Part shown: positions 61,630 through 64,000 of the stretch, piece by piece
Numbering within the stretch: the first letter of the stretch is position 1
Layout: every line of letters starts with the position of its first letter
Assembly (NCBI RefSeq): GCF_047675955.1
Contig: NC_132925.1
Span: 20,360,688 to 20,424,687 of the forward strand
Origin: Chlorocebus sabaeus
Taxonomy: Eukaryota > Chordata > Mammalia > Primates > Cercopithecidae
Direction of reading: 5' to 3'
Length of the DNA stretch: 64,000 bases
Made by a program: the position numbers and the translations under genes
The notes under the pieces: generated by a model
Databases searched by the model: none
Told to the model about the DNA's origin: nothing
The model's input: only the letters and a program-made list of their open reading frames with translations

Positions 61630-61800
61630 CAACTAAAAGTCACATCATTTCCCTGGTTACACCCTCCAGTAGCTTCCTATTGCATTTAAAATAAAATCCA
61701 GATATTTACCAACGGCCCAAAAGTCCCTGGATAATCTGACCCTGCCTGTATCCACGCACTTTCATCTCCTTCCTTGCCCACTGGATATCTCCAACGCTAG
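61630..61800 (+). mobile_element. L2 3' fragment
   Basis: CACATCATTTCCCTGGTTAC, CCAGTAGCTTCCTATTGCAT, ATAATCTGACCCTGCCTGTA follow L2 3' sequence. Confidence 0.75.
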
Positions 61801-62536
61801 TGAAGCATAGGTAGGTTTGGGTAAAAGTTGGTTCAAATAGGGAACACATAATAATCTGGGATGTGAGATACACTCTGTTTTGTCCTTTCCTCTACTGGAT
61901 CAAGCATGGACGAGTGCTTCTATCACTTTCTCTCCAGCAGCGAGAGCCATGCCACTAGTTTCTGAATGAACAAGATGATCAAAACCAAGTCTCAGAAAAG
62001 ATTTGTGCACAATTGTGCTTATGTAGTATAGCCTGTTGCCTCTCTGGTGGACTCAGCCTGAAGATGCCTGTATTCTGTTGAAGTCTCATGCCTGCTTTTT
62101 AGACTCTTTGTTTCCTACCCCAGAAAATGGGTCTGTGGTGGGTCAAGATGACAGAGGGGTCATTCCAAATGCTCCTGAGATTGGAGAACAAAAGGTTGAC
62201 CGTGTGATTGTCGTTACTATTGTGAACTCATTGCTGGGGAGCATGGCTACTATTGCTGTATTGGTTATTTAATGACTGAGGGGGAAACACACATCTTGGT
62301 TTAACAATTTCCTGGTTGGTTTAGTGCTTGCTGCCCAGAGAGCCTCTTGTGTGGAGGCAGCCAGGAGAGGCACCCATCTCACCATGTGCTCTCCCATGGC
62401 AATGAATGAGAAGGAAGCAGCTACATGGAAAATAGTTCATTTAGCAACAGAGAGCCGTGGTTTCTAGGAAACTGACTTCCCAGCGTTCTCCCTAACATCC
62501 CCCCAACTCCCAGTGACTTTTTAGTCCATTGCCTAT
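61801..62536. other. no recognised feature
   Basis: Holds a 78-codon frame (62036-62272) with a hydrophobic C-terminus (VIVVTIVNSLLGSMATIAVL); no splice or promoter support. Confidence 0.35.
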
Positions 62537-62750
62537 TCCAGTGATTTTTGGACTATCAGAAGAAGATTTCATTGTCTTTTGCTAATTAATTGCCATGGCA
62601 ACGGCAACGATTCTCACATTTTAGTGGCAGGAAATTTATATTTAATAGATCTGAGAGTGTGATGTAGCAAAGTGCGTCTTTGCCAAGCGTCCCAGGTGAT
62701 TCTGACATAGCTGGTCCAAGGACTTTACTTTGAAAAACACTGGTTTTGGG
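62537..62750. mobile_element. MER5-like hAT-Charlie element
   Basis: Ends CCCAGGTGATTCTGACATAGC ... AAAAACACTGG, a MER5A-type end; ATTCCAGTGATTTTTGG at the other side is its imperfect complement. Confidence 0.55.
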
Positions 62751-62809
62751 AGTGTCTGTTCTGTGTAATGATACTGGTATTGAGTGCAAAGTGTTTTAAA
62801 GAAGTTCTG

Positions 62810-63900
62810 TTTCTGCCCAAGGTGGAGTAACAGGGCCAAATTTACCCTTTTGCCTGACGCAACCAAAAATGTCAGATAAAATACATGAAATAATGATTTT
62901 CGAAACACCAGTCATCAGGTGATGAAGAGCAGTGATCTTTAAGAAATAAGAGACACAAACGTGTATGCTCAGGCTGCTCCAGCTTACTGAGTGGAGAGAA
63001 TTTCCAGGCTGAGACACAGGGAAAGGAAGGCAAGTGCAATTCAGACTCCTGATTTGAGGAGAAGGTGTGAAGAGGCTGGGGAAACCAAGGCTGTTAGAGT
63101 TCGTAGAACAGAGTATCAGGAACGAGAGAGATGCATGGAGAGAGAGGACCCCAATAACTGCAGAGGGGCCCTCAAGGATTCAGCATTGTACTGATCAGCA
63201 CCTGCATGTGGGGAAACTACCGGGGACTGGGGGCCAAGCTTGTTGGGGGAAGAGCCTGGCTCTCACCAAAGGCTGGGAATATTGCCTGTTCCTTCCAGTC
63301 AGACTGGAAAATCCATAATTCACAGAGTACTGGTAGAACAGTCAGGAGAGCCTTGCCTCAGTAGTGGGGAATAATTAGCAGTCTAGAGCACTGCTCTGTA
63401 TTTGCCTAATAAATCATGAAAAAGCAATTCGCAAAAGTATTAAACTGCATCTAAGTTACTTAAGCTCATTCTAGAACAGATTTCAAGAATATTTATGGGA
63501 ATATTTACTGGGTATACACCCAAAGGATTATAAATTGAACAAAGAGAGCACTTGGACACAGGGTGGGGAACATCACACACTGGGGCCTGTTGTGGGGTCG
63601 GGGGAGGAGGGAGGGATAGTATTAGGAGATACACTAATGTAAATGACAAGTTAATGGGTGCAGCACACCAACATGGCACATGTATACATATGTAACAAAC
63701 CTGCAAGTTGTGCACATGTACCCTGGAACATAAAGTATAATAAACAAACAAACAAACAAAAAGATAATTTATGGGAATAAAAAAATATCCAATGCCAAAC
63801 AAGGTAAAATTCACAATGCCTGACAACCCAAAATAGTAACATAGTTTAAAATGGAAACACACCACTCTCCCTGATTGTCCTGGAGGTGAACTTCCATGCA
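62810..63900 (+). mobile_element. old L1M 5'-region fragment, interrupted
   Basis: GTCAGATAAAATACATGAAA, GAGAATTTCCAGGCTGAGAC and, after the L1PA insert, TATCCAATGCCAAACAAGGT and AAAATTCACAATGCCTGACA resemble the 5' region of old L1M elements. Confidence 0.45.
63504..63766 (+). mobile_element. L1PA 3' end with internal deletion
   Basis: Starts in ORF2 (TATTTACTGGGTATACACCC), then joins near 63534 directly to the ORF2/3'UTR end (TTGAACAAAGAGAGCACTTG), skipping roughly 250 bp. Ends with a (CAAA)n tail. Flanked by ATTTATGGGAATA (63491-63503, 63767-63779). Confidence 0.9.
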
Positions 63901-64000
63901 CATTTTTGTACCCTTAAAGAGCCCAGCAGTTTAACTTTCAGTGTAACATTTTATACACAACAAGCTAGAGACTGCCAAACCATGTCTGTGTTGATATTTA

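Noticed and set aside
62036..62272. 78-codon frame with a hydrophobic C-terminus, considered as a small membrane protein
   Set aside because: No promoter, splice or conservation evidence; the hydrophobic run alone is weak.

Overview
This is primate nuclear DNA, made mostly of interspersed repeats of many ages (Alu, L1, MIR/L2, ERV1, ERVL and MaLR LTR elements, pogo-type and hAT-type DNA transposons). The two youngest-looking Alu copies (38929-39084 and 53747-54057) carry variants I associate with Old World monkey AluYR-type subfamilies (GAGACGGGCGG, GGGCGAGGTGG, and in the full-length copy GGCTCAAGCC). The best guess is therefore a cercopithecid (macaque, baboon, green monkey or similar) rather than human. 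I see no bacterial, plasmid or CRISPR content, and no self-contained novel system.

Layout. 1-550: L1PA 3' end. 551-4521: reverse-strand ERV1 remnant with an LTR and a tRNA-Arg-like primer-binding site. 4641-9190: the 3' end of an unrecognised protein-coding gene on the + strand, with a 288-nt in-phase exon (holding a 19-residue tandem duplication) and a terminal exon with 3'UTR and poly(A) signals. 9434-17962: solo MLT2 LTR with target duplication, damaged THE1, several Alus, MER2 copies (one split by MER8), an L1 piece and half of an MLT1. 17963-27449: a complete but non-coding ERV1 provirus that splits that MLT1. It has two LTRs, a tRNA-Pro-like PBS, a purine tract and TTGT target duplications, and an AluY and an entire MST-type MaLR element sit inside it. 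28953-35127: a full-length, inactivated reverse-strand L1PA. 35138-46515: old L1/L2/MIR/MLT1, a 430-bp TTTC/TTCC microsatellite and a 5'-inverted Alu. 46930-47520: CpG island, the only clear promoter, with two CCAAT boxes 31 bp apart. 48370-52170: Alus, MIRs and single-copy DNA. 52170-54580: an L1M carrying an MLT2 that itself carries a THE1 LTR. 54729-64000: Alus, a 133-bp tandem duplication, MER5-type elements, a 5'-truncated L1PA, L2, and an L1M with a small internally deleted L1PA insert.

How it works together. Only two parts look functional to the host: the 3' end of the gene at 4.6-9.2 kb and the CpG-island promoter near 47.3 kb, which probably starts a separate transcription unit. Everything else reads as a record of nested insertions whose order can be worked out from target-site duplications. 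Family names come from memory of consensus sequences, without alignment; boundaries are usually good to a few bases where a target duplication is quoted and to tens of bases elsewhere.
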